DNA from: Dysidea avara
Lineage: Eukaryota; Porifera; Demospongiae; Dictyoceratida; Dysideidae
Assembly: GCF_963678975.1 (NCBI RefSeq)
Contig: NC_089285.1
Coordinates: 8,914,694 to 8,978,693, forward strand
Direction of reading: 5' to 3'
DNA: 64,000 nt
Shown: piece after piece, positions 21,184-32,300 of the stretch
Numbering within the stretch: position 1 is the first letter of the stretch
How the letters are laid out: each line of letters opens with the position of its first letter
The notes under the pieces: model-generated
Databases searched by the model: none
What the model saw: the letters and a program-made list of their open reading frames with translations, nothing else
Told to the model about the DNA's origin: nothing
Position numbers and translations under genes: made by a program

Positions 21184-21419
21184 CACTGCTTGAAGTATCT
21201 TAGTTTACTACAGTGGTATATCCCCAGTATATGGAACAGTTAATTGTTTGTTATTTTAGTAGTTTTTCAGTAAACCCGCATTCACTGATGTTTTACTGAG
21301 AGTTTAAACTTACTAAAATAATTATGTTCCATATACTTAAGTTTACTGACACTTTACTATCAGTATAACTACAGTAAGGCATCTTAACAAATTAGTAAAC
21401 TAAGAACCTTCAAGCAGTG
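21184..21419. mobile_element. MITE with 27-bp inverted ends
   Basis: The left end CACTGCTTGAAGTATCTTAG and the right end (complement of CACTGCTTGAAGGTTCTTAG) are nearly identical over ~27 bp. A second inverted pair lies inside (GTATATGGAACA / TGTTCCATATAC). 236 bp, non-coding. Confidence 0.75.
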
Positions 21420-22028
21420 TATAGGTACTGCATCTGCAGTATTTTGTGCCAATAACCCTTACTGACCATCCTATGTGACATTTAATAAATATGTAATATA
21501 CCTCAATCTAAACAAAATAGTTCCCTGGGGATTCGGTGTTGTACCATGAGTATGCATGATCATCATAATTATACAACCTTACATGTCACACTGGAGCAAG
21601 GTTCCAGAGTATACACTAATGTCATGCAATAATAAAGTCAGTTAGTTTTGATAAACATTTTGCTGTCATGGTAGCTGCTGCTGTGGTGACAGATGATGAC
21701 GGCAAGAGATCAGATTTGACAGTGATTGATATCTTTAAATGTAGCAGGTGATCAAGTGGCTTGTGAATCAGCACTGTTGTGTGTATACGTAGTGTGTTGC
21801 TGACAAGTTTTTGAGTCAACTGAAAATGAAATGTAGCAATGTTATTCTATATCTATATAAGAGGTTTCACTGATAATATACACACAGTAATTAAAATCAG
21901 AATTGTAACTTTCAAATATTGCACGACGTGGTAGTTGATTTTTTAGCTTCAAAGAATTGTTTGCATAAATCATTCCAAAGTATACATACAGTCAAGAGTA
22001 TATGTAGCATTTTTCTCTTTAATGTTAT
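21420..22028. other. No recognisable feature
   Basis: No supportable gene or repeat. Confidence 0.4.
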
Positions 22029-23500
22029 AATTGAGTGTTTGCATAGAAGCTGAGCACACTAGCAGGGTTGACTGTTCAGTAAAAGAAGTGATTTATACCA
22101 AACTTGCTATATAGAAAAAATGTAATACTGCAGCACTTTTCCATTTCTCTATGGACAAGCAATGCTAAAATGATTTTAAGGTACTGTGGGCCTTTGTAGT
22201 GTGAAGACACTGATTTCTTCTCCGCCTGTTGTTGTAACTGATTCTTGTACGTAGTTTGGCTATTGTAAAGTAGTTTTAGTTACATACTAAATGACATTAT
22301 AATCAGGGGTGCCGCAAGGCTCAGTATTAGGTCCTTTGCTCTTCCTTCTTTATATAAACGATCTACCTAGTAATGTTGCCTCTAAAATCAGACTCTACGC
22401 CGATGATGTAATTTTGTATAGAGAGATTCATAGTGCAGAAGATATTATTAGACTACAGAAAGACATGGACATCATTGCTCAGTGGGCCCACACGTGGCTA
22501 ATGAAACTCAATTTGACAAAGTGTGAACACCTGACTATAACAAATAAGAAAAACCCTATAAATTCAACGCACAATATCAATAGTCATTTCCTCTCTAAGG
22601 TCAATTCTGCCAAATACTTAGGAGTCATCTTTACTCACAACTTGTCTTGGCATGATCACGTTGTTGCCATTTGTAATAAAGCAAATTCTACACGAGCATT
22701 TTTGCAAAGAAATCTCAGACAATGCTCTATTACTATTAAATCACTTGCTTACCTCACTTACGTATGACCAATTTTGGAGTATGCCTCTACTGTATGGTCC
22801 ACTTATGTCAGAACTGATATTGCAAAACTAGAAATGGTCCAACGTAAGGCTGCTTGTTTGTCTTCAACAAATTCTCGGCATACTCCAGTGTGACCTCCAT
22901 GTTGTCTCAATTAAACTGGCAATCACTGGAAGTAAGAAGAACTAATGCCATCATCACCATGTTTTACAAAGTTATCAACAACCTTATTTGTATTGACTTC
23001 TCACAAGATCTCCAACCAGTATTATCATCCACCCGGGGCAATCTTAAAAGATTCATCAGTTTACCTACTAGAGTTAACTCATATTATCATTCAATTCTCC
23101 CACATTCAATTCGACTTTGGAACTCACTACCTACTAACTTAACTAATTCACCTGACTTAAACACATTTTGTCACGCACTTCATCTTTATAGACAGCAGTA
23201 ATTTTAAGTTTACATCTTTTCACATGCACACAACACTCAATTATGAGGTACGTGCATTAAACAAATTATATTAAATTATACAGTAATAGTAGCATAGCAG
23301 TTCACATGATTGACACACGGCGGGTCGGGAACACGATAACACCTGTGTTGATATATACTGTCACCAATGCATTATATACCATCAAATACTACACCATACC
23401 AAAACGTAATATAGAGTACATAACATCAGGGATGATAAAGACTATGACTTGTGTGGCCTGGTGCCTACTGCCCCCAACACAACAGATGGTGAGTACTTTT
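22029..23500. repeat. Dispersed repeat R1, copy 2, split by a LINE fragment
   Basis: 22029-22300 and 23300-23500 are the reverse complement of 5040-5300 and 4510-4745. The LINE fragment lies between the two halves at a point where copy 1 has unrelated sequence. Confidence 0.7.
22301..23270 (+). pseudogene. CR1/L2-like LINE fragment (reverse transcriptase, 3' part)
   Basis: The frame from 22309 reads PQGSVLGPLLFLLYINDLP, then LYADDVILY (the catalytic YADD box), then WLMKLNLTKCEHL and a KYLGVIFTHNLSW block. This is the typical order of palm, thumb and following segments in non-LTR reverse transcriptases. It ends at a TGA at 22765 exactly where relatives have R in the RPILEYASTVW motif; that motif continues in frame after the stop. 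A shifted frame (22854-23201) then carries LEVRRTNAIITMFYKVINN and HSIRLWNSLP, the usual C-terminal region. It is 5'-truncated, with one nonsense change and one frameshift, and non-functional. Confidence 0.85.
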
Positions 23501-23689
23501 GCATCCCAGTAATAACAGTAATGCATTACAATAGCTTTCAAGGACCCATATCAAGAAGGATTTCTCCCTAGTAAAACATTTTTACAGTCATTATCAAACA
23601 GGTAGTGCTGCTTAAGTAGAAATATTGCCTTTTAAATAGCACTATATAGTCCTTTTAACATGAAATACAGCATTAAAAATAAGAGAACA

Positions 23690-24060
23690 TTCACAGGTGG
23701 TTGGATATAGACTTTGTTGCTTGTCTAAATTGAATTTTGCTCTGTCTGACCAGTCGTAAGGCTAGAGACCAAATGAAGCAGCGCACGGCCATCATTTCAT
23801 GCCACAATAACAAGCTCACCAGAGGGATGTGCCCTTTTGGGGTTGCGACGAGTGCATGCCTTCTGAACCTTGCCTTTCCCTTTATCTTCAATCAGACTGG
23901 TTGTCTTCCTTCTTTGTAGAGGAAACCATATTGATGCATTACTTTTCCATATCCAACACTTTCTTTCAGCAGCATATTTAAGTACCACAAAATCTGAGAG
24001 AAGAAAGTGCCTACAGTGTCACACCCACCACAATAGCCAAGAGAATTGCATACCGTATTA
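23690..24060. repeat. Dispersed repeat R2, partial copy
   Basis: Matches 24835-25110 and, inverted, 43490-43760. Shared landmarks are AAGCAGCGCACGGCCA, TGCCACAATAACAA and CTTTTATCTTCAATCAG-like blocks. Small open frames here are repeat translations. Confidence 0.6.
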
Positions 24061-24169
24061 AAGCCAGGCTCAAGTATAAACGCTGGATCCTAAATGGAGG
24101 CCAGGGCGTGCTACCTTAATATAAGGGGTGGTACGACATTACAATAGCTTAATTTGTAAAACAAAGCTT

Positions 24170-24615
24170 ACTACAAGCAAGAGTACATAAAGAGGAGGGA
24201 GAGTATCAAACTGCACTATATGCTCTGAAAAATGAGACCTGGAAAGCAAACATCGAGGTTTAATCGTGGTCAAAACTTCATCATAGACCCATTATTATAG
24301 TCTACCATAGGCTCTAAAAATTATCATTTCATACAAAATATCATTCAAGATTTCATCATGATTGAGATTTCATCATGGTTGCCATTTTCTGCCTCAACAG
24401 TTCTACTAGCAAAAGTGGCAAGTCTAGTTGGAATTTCTTCCATTGCCATTCCATCCAGATCACCCGTTAAAAGTTTTAAGGTGTTAAACTGAGCAATATA
24501 CAGCAGTCAGGTTTACGAGAAGAAACAAAGGTATACGCGATACTTTATGGGCTCATTTTCACAGAGCTTATAGTTCAGTTTGACACTCTCCCTCCCCATT
24601 ATATACTCTTGCTAA
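24170..24615. mobile_element. Foldback / MITE-like element
   Basis: The left arm near 24178-24240 and right arm near 24545-24612 are inverted. Both contain GCAAGAGTA, GGAGGGAGAGT, TCAAACTG and AGCTCTG-like blocks. ~445 bp, no coding content. Confidence 0.55.
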
Positions 24616-25735
24616 AAGTAAAGGCATCTATCAAATGGTACGGTCATACCGTTTAAGTTGGAATCCAGGTGAAGGTTTCCAAAATTCCGCCTTTAAAAAA
24701 CATCCTAGAGATATCTTACGATACAAAAATCACCTTTACAGAATAGTACCTAGTCCATATAGTAGATAAAACAGCATTAATTACAACAAAACGCTTACAG
24801 CTGGCCGGATATAAATTTTTTTTAAATCGTCAAAACTCGAATTTTAGCCTCACTGCCTCACTCACTGACCACAGTCGCAAGCCTAGAGCCCAAACGAAGC
24901 AGCGCACGGCCACCATTTTATGCCACAATAACAAACTCACCAGTGGGATCTGCCTTTTGGGGTTCCGACAAATGTGTGCCCTCTGCTCCTTGTCTTTTCT
25001 TTTATCTTCAATCAGGCTGCTTGTCTTCTTCATCCAATGAAACCATATCGAGGCATTAATTTTCCATATCAACACTTCTTTAAACAGCATAATAGACGCC
25101 ACAAGATTATTTAAAATATATAATCTATAACGGAGGGCACTGGTACTATATAGCTTCACGATAGGTTACAAGATCACGCCCGTTCTTCATTCTATGCATT
25201 ATTAACCTATCCATTTAAACACGATGACACACCCCTTTTGCACTAGCTGTATTTCAGTGAACACACACCTTCAATTTAGAAGGCTGACTCGACATACTCT
25301 AAAATCGATCGAAACCACGCCCATTTTTGGGAAAGCGCACATCTTGCAGGCTGCCTCGAGATACTCTAACACACCAGTCACCCTAATAGAACATCCACAT
25401 CTTTATAGCTAGCTGTATGCCTTAACAAAAAACTAAACAAACTAGTATATTAAAAATTATAAATTTAAAAATGAAGTAGGAATCCAAGCGATAAAAAGTA
25501 GTGAAACAGGAGAAGAACAATGGTAGCTATTACAGCATAGCTCGGTGGGAAATTCCTACTTTGGCATTGAACACAAAATAATTGTTATATCATGCCAAAG
25601 TAGGGATTTCCCACCGAGCTATGCTGTAATAGTTACCATTGTTCTTCTCTTGTTTCACTTACTTTTTATCGTTTGGATTCCTACTTTATTTTTAAATTTA
25701 TAATTTTAATGTACTAGTACAAATAAATACGGCAC
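24616..25735 (+). repeat. Dispersed repeat R2, long copy A
   Basis: About 1.1 kb collinear (in reverse complement) with 42830-43990. In order it has a CACCTTTA region, the AAGCAGCGCACGGCCA block, two GAGATACTCTAA motifs (near 25280 and 25355), and a terminal palindrome at 25437-25727. Both copies share the same component order, so R2 is one long composite element and not a chance assembly. Confidence 0.7.
25437..25727. repeat. Large palindrome, arms about 130 bp
   Basis: The left half (TATTAAAAATTATAAATTTA ... GGGAAATTCCTACTTTGGCA) is followed, after a short spacer, by its near-perfect complement. Single arms or diverged copies occur at 42830-43020 and 52350-52530. It could extrude a cruciform or form a strong RNA hairpin. 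Confidence 0.85.
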
Positions 25736-26856
25736 ACAGTTATGTATGCCTCCTACCTAGTTGACTGGATCACCTGCACACTATACTCAGGTGCTATGAT
25801 CTAGCGACTGCAAATTCTCCTGGATGTCAGGACTGGCACCCTACAAGAGGCTGTACTAAATATAACTGCTGAGTGAAGGTGTGGCACCCAAAATTTCACC
25901 TGAATATCACTTGTTGTGTGAAACATGGGCAGTTGGGATCAGCAATATCCTTATAAATATAGCCGGTGGGCAAGTGGTTCAAGTGCGTGTGCGTGTGTGG
26001 GTATGGTATGTAGAAGTATGAAAACATACTAGTGTCAGAAAGAAACATTTTACAAATGATATAATTGGAATTGCTATTACACAAGGGGCCTGCGAGGAGG
26101 CTAAATGTATTGCAACCCAAAGAAGCTACAATCAGATCATGGGATGCTAAGGTTTAAAAGATGCCACATGCACATTTATGTACATTTACAGCTACCATTT
26201 CAGACTACATGTGTACCCAAATAACTAAGTGATTCCTTACCAAAGTGATGTTCCTCTGTGATCTGTAGAGCCCACTACAGGTCCTTACGATCTCATGTGA
26301 TCAAACTCTGCATGTTAACTTCAGGTAATGTCTGATCCTGTATAAGGAATACATTTCAACATGTTAGTACTGCTTTAGTAGGGGTTTAGGGGTGTGACAA
26401 GAAATTCCTACTAGGCAGGTCACTTTGTACACAAATGACACATTTAGGGATGCTGATTTAGAACGATGACCCTACTACACATGTAAGGTACCACAATGAG
26501 TGTTTTATTGTATGCATTACATAGTATTTACCACTATCCAACACATTACATGGCTTTACTTGTATTGCTAAAGATAAGTGTTAAATTATCTCACTTTGTT
26601 TGATCGACAAAATTGTTCTTGATACGAACACTAGGAAGCCCACACATAAAAAACAAAGCCTAGAGTTGCTACACACAAGATCATTCCTTGACGCTAGTTG
26701 AGCATAAATTATATTTAATCCTCTGAGATACAACATACTAGCTAATGCTGGCAAATACTCCTAGGACAGCGATAGCGTCTCATAGGGCAGGAGTCTAACA
26801 GGTGAGGGTGCAGGTACTAAAAGTCTTGTGAGACACGAACATTTGGTTCTCAGTTA
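25736..26856. other. No recognisable feature
   Basis: Only a short GTGCGTGTGCGTGTGTG tract near 25983 stands out. No gene could be supported. Confidence 0.4.
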
Positions 26857-27012
26857 CAGAGCCTGAAATTATGGTCAGACATCTGCCATTTTCTGACCAT
26901 TTCTGGCCAACGCCTGAACACCTTTAGGAAATTTTTGTACAGTAATATTTAGTATGTCCGACCAAATAGCAGGACTTTTCAGATCATTTCCAAAACACAA
27001 TTTCGGGCCCTG
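26857..27012. mobile_element. Small MITE, CAGRGCCYGAAATT ends
   Basis: The left end CAGAGCCTGAAATT and right end AATTTCGGGCCCTG are inverted. 156 bp, with repeated CTGACCATTT / TCTGGCCA phrases inside. The end sequence resembles hAT-type MITEs, but I cannot confirm an 8-bp duplication. Confidence 0.55.
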
Positions 27013-27223
27013 CATTTACATGGGTGGGCTGCTTTTCCAATGTCCCAAATTAAACATAGCTAGAGCAACCACAACAACATCAACTGGACATCACTGACAC
27101 ATGAGAACATGTCATGGTATACTTCCACCCATGTAAGCAAACTATTTTATTGTACAAACAGCCAGTGAGAGCACTCTATAAAACCAGTAGTAAGGTTACA
27201 GACGCCATGAAGTGACAACAAAC

Positions 27224-27782
27224 CAGACATGGGGCCAAGTACATTTAAGAGTACTTAAGTAAAGTACAAGTACTTTTGAATTTTCCAAGTACAAGTACTC
27301 CAGCGGCAATCAAGAGAGTACTTAAGTACAAGTACATGCTGGAAGTACTTAAGCAAAGTACAAATACATTAAAATTTTGCTGTAGCAAAATGTATACTGT
27401 ATTCGGTGTATAATAGTATGTAAGCATGCCTAGGGGGGTTGGTACTTTCAGGTTTTTGTCAACCATTCTCTCTCTTAAACTTGTAAAATGCACTGACTTA
27501 ATCAACAGCATTGCTTTTGTTTGCCAGAATGCTATGACATCATTAATCCTGGCTACAAGATAGTGTACAAACTATGTACAATGTTTGCAGTACTTACACC
27601 CCTGTACAAGTACTTAACAGTACTTTAAGTACTCAAGTACTTAGTAAAGTACTTGAGTATAAGTACAAGTACATTGGGGAAACTAAGAAAGCATTTAAGT
27701 AAAGTACAGTACAAGCACTTTCAAATCTGTAATTAAGTGTACTTGAGTATAAGTACTCATGTACTTGGCCCCATGTCTGCTG
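27224..27782. mobile_element. hAT-like MITE rich in AAGTACTT
   Basis: Inverted 19-bp ends CAGACATGGGGCCAAGTAC (left) and its perfect complement (right). AACAAAC occurs immediately left (27217-27223) and again at 27783-27789, consistent with a hAT-size duplication with a small end irregularity. Both halves contain more than a dozen AAGTAC / GTACTT repeats. No coding potential. Confidence 0.75.
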
Positions 27783-28490
27783 AACAAACAACATATGTTT
27801 GAGGGGGTGTTTGGTGCCCCTGAGTAGCCGTACAGTACATCCACAGCACATGATCCTCAGGTAGACTGTACTGGAGCAGTGTGAGTAAACTTTGTTGCTC
27901 AGACAAACACATCAACACCAACAACTGGACATTACTGACATGTATGAAAATATGTCACACCACATTGCCAATCTCTGGTATAAATGATTGAATACTAACA
28001 ATGATGGTGGGAGAGTTTACATCAATTTAAATGCTCCTCTTACTACAAATCTAGCCCACGTTGTAAGAAAAAGCTGTTAAGCTAATATCACCGGATATCT
28101 CATTACAGGTAGTACAGTGATCCAGCCACATGAGATCTACACCATACACTACACAAGCGGTGCGTTTTATTTAGAGAAAGTAGTCTAGTATTTATTTTTT
28201 TTAACAATAATCTCAACTTGTTTACTTTTGTTACTTACTTTTAATCCATTTACCTGTGTGTGCTGATCACTTCAGCTCCTAGCCAATCGAGCCAGGTGGC
28301 CAGGGCCTACACATTGTCACGTGCGATAGTAATCCGCAAAAATTTTTAATATTTACTGCTGACGGTTAGAACTCGCTCGACATGGCAACAAACCAGGTCA
28401 GCGGTTAAACGTTTCATTGTGCACCCTTTGTTCACTCTATCCAGTTAGGGTCGATTCAACGGCCGGAATTTCAACAATTGGAATTCACCA
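27783..28490. other. No recognisable feature
   Basis: No gene supported. 27895-27965 loosely resembles 27055-27120 (ACAACTGGACAT block), as if the MITE at 27224 had landed in a small repeat. Confidence 0.4.
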
Positions 28491-28591
28491 ATTCCAATGT
28501 ACAAAAACCAAAACGGAAAAGAATAAGCGCTTGGCGCGTGCAGCGCGCTAAGCGCTTATTCTTTTCCGTTTTGATTATTATACATTGGAAT
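28491..28591. repeat. Perfect-type palindrome with GCGCGC core
   Basis: ATTCCAATGTA, then AAAACGGAAAAGAATAAGCG, then a CGCGTGCAGCGCG centre and the complementary sequence back to TACATTGGAAT. Arms ~45 bp. It lies just left of the 31-bp array and may be a tiny foldback MITE. Confidence 0.8.
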
Positions 28592-28614
28592 GGCCCGAAA
28601 GTACACGGACCAAT

Positions 28615-28823
28615 CATCCCATAGAGAGATCAGCTACAAACAAATCACCCTGTAGAGAGTTCAGCTACAAACAAATCACCCTGTAGAGAGTTCAGCTACA
28701 AACAATTCACCCTCTGGAGAGTTCAGCTACAACCAAATCACCCTGTAAAGAGTTCAGCTACAAACACATCACCCTATAGAGAGATCAGTTACAAACAAAA
28801 CACCGTGTAGAGACTTCAGTTAC
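28615..28823 (-). repeat. 31-bp array 2, left remnant
   Basis: Six to seven reverse-orientation 31-bp units (CAGCTACAAACAAATCACC plus CTGTAGAGAGTT). Same family and orientation as 35019-37560; the two are separated by the 6.2 kb Academ-like element. Confidence 0.9.
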
Positions 28824-29067
28824 CAGTCGAAACGCAACCGTAACAAATTACGTTTTAAAACGCCGTTTTAGTTGCAAGCGCCTCAAGATGCAGCATAAAA
28901 ATTATTTTCTGCGCTAATATTTACCCCTTGTTTGCACCGCCATAGTAAATACACCATGCGTTATACGGCTTTGCCATTTGTTAAGTACTTAGCCCCAACA
29001 AATAGCTATCTCACGATTCCTAACAGCTGCGTGCACAAAAGAGCAAGAAGGCGTCGAAGTAGTGTGA

Positions 29068-29076
29068 ATGAACTCG
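29068..29076 (+). CDS. Candidate first coding exon of the Academ-like gene
   Basis: ATG-AAC-TCG followed by a strong donor GTGAGT at 29077. Joined to the acceptor TATTACACAG at 29328, the frame continues in phase into the long open frame (MNSQNGDHLHLSGDSNLDC). A longer upstream frame from ATG 28956 uses the same donor but would be out of phase, so I prefer the short exon. The transcription start is unknown. Confidence 0.4.
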
Positions 29077-29328
29077 GTGAGTCGTGGATAGGTTAACTTT
29101 ACTTGCAGTACAATTTTGTTTAGGCCTATGCTTGGCTAAATAAATAGCATGAAGTACTTGAGTAAGGGTAGAACTAAATAATTACGTAGCAAAAATTTTG
29201 TTCCAACACATACAAGTTGCTGTAGTTCAGCTACAAATGCATCTAGTAAAAAAACCAAATATTACACACCAAAAATATAATTATTTTGCATACAAGTCTT
29301 GTAAAAAATATTTATATGTATTACACAG

Positions 29329-32300
29329 CAAAATGGTGATCATCTTCACTTGTCTGGTGACTCAAACCTGGACTGTGCCCTGTGTGGAGACAAGGGAAGA
29401 CAAAAGTTAAGGTATGCCACTTGGAGGGAAACGGAGCGTACTTACTTAGAAAAACACCTGGGAGCATCCCTCGATAACAGTGCACTTGTATGCAAGAAGC
29501 ACTTCCTTGAGGCCAAGAGACACTGCCAAAACAGTGAACACATTCCTTCTTGGAAGAGTAAAGCTAAGTTCGCTGATCAGAGTGGTCTCCCCCTAACTGA
29601 GCGATGTAGTAATCCTAAGTGTGAGAACACAGCACCTCAAAGATTAATCAGGCCCATGTTTACAACAAATGACAAACTGGCTGAAATATTCCAAACTGAA
29701 CATACAGAGGAACCATTTGTCCTCTGTAGACAATGTTATAACAAGGCACATGCCACAATTTGTCCCCCTTCATGCAGCTCTTGTGGACCTTATCCAAAAA
29801 CTGGTACCACTTTTAGTCGACACAGCCCAGATGCTGTCAAGATTTCACAGCACTTTTCAAACACTTCTGGTGAAACTGTTACTATTACCCCAAGTGACAA
29901 CATATGCTTCAATTGCTACAAAACTCATTGCTCTATCATTGAGTCGTTCAAGTCCCAACATGGCAGTGACACAATGCTACAACACTCTATTCATGAATGG
30001 GTTAGCAAGAAAACTGATGAAAATACAGACAGACCAACTAAAGCCATCCTCGACACTGTCATATATGTTGCCAACAATTTGCTTTTGGGGAAATCTGTGT
30101 TGTTACCATGGGCTAGCAAAGTATTTCTGCATGCATATGATGCTGAATATACCAGTTGTATAACATCAACACCAAGGGTTTCCATAGTAACAGGGGAAAG
30201 CTGTTTATCGTTTTCTGGAAAATGGCTATTACATCAATTGATACTGTATCTTAATTCCTATATGCTGTACAAATGCATGCATATGAAATTTGGTACTATT
30301 CTTTACCGTAAGGGTATTGATGTTTTAGTGAGCCTTTCATGGGCCTTATCTGCCCAAAGTACTCCTGAAGAAACTGCGGTCCTCGCACACATTACACCTA
30401 CCAAACAACAATCAGATAAAGTGACAGTATTGCATGATGCTGCTTACTTGGTGAATGATTTAATCCACGAAGAGATTGACAGACAATCTACTGTTAAAAG
30501 CAGTCCTATCTCATTTGACATTGACAGTGAGTTCGAACAAATAAATCCTTTATTGTTGAAGTTCATCAATTCAATAACAGCGACCATCCGTGAGCGAAAG
30601 CATCCTGCATTGGGAAAACCAAATGATTCTAGTAAACACCTGAAGAAAGTAAGAATATACAACATTTTGGGCCTTTTACAGTTCTGCACAAATCCCAACC
30701 GACCACTACCGATTCATGATCTTATAGCAGATGCGGTCGAGATTTGTGGTGGGTCAAGACAACTGTTAAGAATATTTAACAGACTGGGGTGTACTAGTTC
30801 ACCCGATACTCATGATCGGTTTGTCACTCAGCATGCTAGTGACCAAAGAACCAAAGGTCTTTGGAATGAATTGTCCCCAGTAGTCTTCACAGTTGCTTCC
30901 GTAGACAACTTTGACATGCTGCAAAGTCACGCTGCTGTCTATTGTGGCAATCAGCATTGGAGTTATCATGGCACAACTGTACAGGTCGTACAACCTAATC
31001 CTGAACTTGAAGTACATTATGATAATGAAATGTGTGTGTCCACCACTGTTCTTCCATTAACATGTAGTGAACAGCAGGAAGTACCCGATCAACCACAGTC
31101 CTCTCATACATCAGACAATTTTGCTGCTACATCTAAACGTACACTTCAGCAGATGCCAGGCAGTTCACCACAGAAGGTTGCAAAGAGACCACGGACTATC
31201 CAAGTAAAAAACTTGTCTTGTTCACTTTCCAAGGACACTACCACCTACACCACACAGCTACACACCCATCCACTAACCATAGAAGACTTTGAGGAGAGTA
31301 AAGAAGAAGAAAGTGAAAACTTGTCAATTAACTTTAAACTTTTTTCCTACATCGTGTTAAAGTATGTGGCTCACTACTGTCAGGATTTTAGCTGTACTAT
31401 TAGTGACATGAGAAGCTTTATACATGGTGATGAAAACATGAAAACAACACCATCACAGGTATATTACATGGAACTGATTAATGAGAATCCTGACAGTGAT
31501 GAGACCATGTGCTTAGTGGCTGAAGATCTACTGCAGAAGTTTGACATCACAGAACAGGATGGATGGGTTGTACTAGTTGGGGATGGGAAAACTTACCAGC
31601 ACTTAATGAATATCAAACGCCAGTATGGAGTGGCTTTACAGAAATTGATTATTTTCCCGGGAGATTGGCATACGCTAAAGAATTACCAGCCAGTCTTAAT
31701 GAAGGTATATTACCATGCCGGCTTAAAGGAACTAGCTAAAAGCTGTGGATTTCGAAGCACAACCTTGAAATCCCTGGAGACTTGCAGTAATTTTAAAAGA
31801 ACGCATTGCTTTCTTTTGCAGGTATGGGAAGCTATATACCAAGGAATGCTCCACACATATACAACAAACACCAACCCATCTTACCTTGTTGAGAATACGA
31901 AATGTATTTTGACAGCAGCAATTAATAACTGTAGGTCACCACACCAGTTGATGGTACGTATTGAAGCTCTTTTACAGGATAATGCTTCCCTTACTGATTT
32001 TAAGGAATTTGTTAATCGAATGGCACAAAGAGATGCTGTCTGGCATCTCTGGGTAGAATTTGTGCTTACCAACTGTTATTGCTACATAACATTGTATTTA
32101 GCAATACGAAGCAGCAACTGGAATTTGCAGGTGTCTAGTCTTAAGCGAATGGCTCCTCTCTTCGCTGCATTTGACCGTGACACATATGAACGGATCATCC
32201 CCACACACCTGGCAGATCTCAAGCAATACCCAGTGAATGTACTACGATGTCTAGAAGCAGGAGGGTTTACTGTGAGCATAACAGGAAGAAAGTTCCACTC

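Noticed and set aside
28382..28397. ATGGCAACAAACCAG followed by GTCAGC, a possible first exon
   Set aside because: Only five codons, with no matching acceptor or downstream coding block in a compatible place.
28956..29076. Longer first exon for the Academ-like gene (ATG at 28956)
   Set aside because: It uses the same good donor but leads out of phase into a stop after splicing to 29329. The 9-nt exon at 29068 keeps the frame, though neither is proven.
29669..30163. 164-codon frame overlapping the large transposase gene
   Set aside because: A shadow frame of the long gene; motifs are present only in the main frame.
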